Part shown: positions 63,947 to 64,000 of the stretch, in pieces
Position numbering within the stretch: position 1 is the stretch's first letter
How the letters are laid out: the number at the start of each line of letters is the position of its first letter
From: Lobosporangium transversale
Taxonomy: Eukaryota; Mortierellomycota; Mortierellomycetes; Mortierellales; Mortierellaceae
DNA length: 64,000 bases
Assembly (NCBI RefSeq): GCF_002105155.1
Contig: NW_019029002.1
Span: 401,001-465,000 of the forward strand
Direction: 5' to 3'
Made by a program: the position numbers and the translations under genes
Notes under the pieces: generated by a model
The model's input: the letters and a program-made list of their open reading frames with translations, nothing else
What the model was told of the DNA's origin: nothing
Database searches by the model: none

Positions 63947-64000
63947 GTAGCATTAGTACCTTTTCTCTCACTCTCTCACACCCACCCATTTACCTGCCCA

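Overview
The window is nuclear DNA of a fungus, most likely an early-diverging (Mucoromycota-type) lineage; several lineage-restricted sequences look like those I know from Mortierella relatives, but that assignment is from memory. The evidence is spliced genes with GT-AG introns of about 80 to 1,070 nt, fungal housekeeping genes on both strands, and long AT-rich spacers. By eye there are on the order of fifty A or T runs of about 20 nt or more, and none interrupts a supported exon.

Layout. 1-2256 (minus): a low-complexity Ser/Thr/Gln-rich gene that runs off the left edge and looks broken or heavily spliced. 2257-6164: no gene seen. 6165-7675 (minus): M20 amidohydrolase. 8309-10092 (minus): glutathione reductase, with a Tc1/mariner-like MITE (10471-10740) upstream. 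11024-12115 (minus): a decayed Fanzor/TnpB-like nuclease gene. 12792-15822 (plus): transketolase. 16054-17106 (minus): RNA polymerase III subunit RPC25/RPC8. 17291-19379: weak evidence for small spliced minus-strand genes. 20934-23494 (plus): SulP sulfate permease. 23973-25879 (plus): BCS1-type AAA ATPase. 26823-27490 (plus): small unknown protein. 27745-30257 (minus): selenoprotein-O homologue, divergent from an RRM protein at 30513-31055 (plus).

31056-38154 is gene-poor and holds a foldback element (32171-32334), a decayed lineage-specific gene (32623-33190) and one small spliced gene (34002-34480). 38155-43765 (plus): a large protein with a non-RD kinase domain, a disordered middle and ankyrin repeats. 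43952-45672 (minus): single-HKD phospholipase D-like protein. 45673-51283: no convincing gene. 51284-53706 (plus): protein with a USP8/AMSH-dimerisation-like N-terminus. 53707-58908: microsatellites and homopolymers. 58909-59921 (minus): thioredoxin-fold-like protein without a CxxC. The right edge carries a possible first exon of another gene (63881-63946).

Functionally the region is ordinary chromosomal arm. Redox and NADPH metabolism are represented (glutathione reductase, transketolase, the SelO AMPylase homologue), as are mitochondrial biogenesis (BCS1, mitochondrial RRM protein, PLD6-like protein), sulfate uptake and RNA polymerase III. No operon-like logic applies. The most unusual content is the Fanzor relic, the two inverted-repeat elements, the kinase-ankyrin fusion and the homopolymer density. 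Exon borders were derived by hand from reading-frame phase and GT/AG sites; all the confident multi-exon models sum to a whole number of codons.
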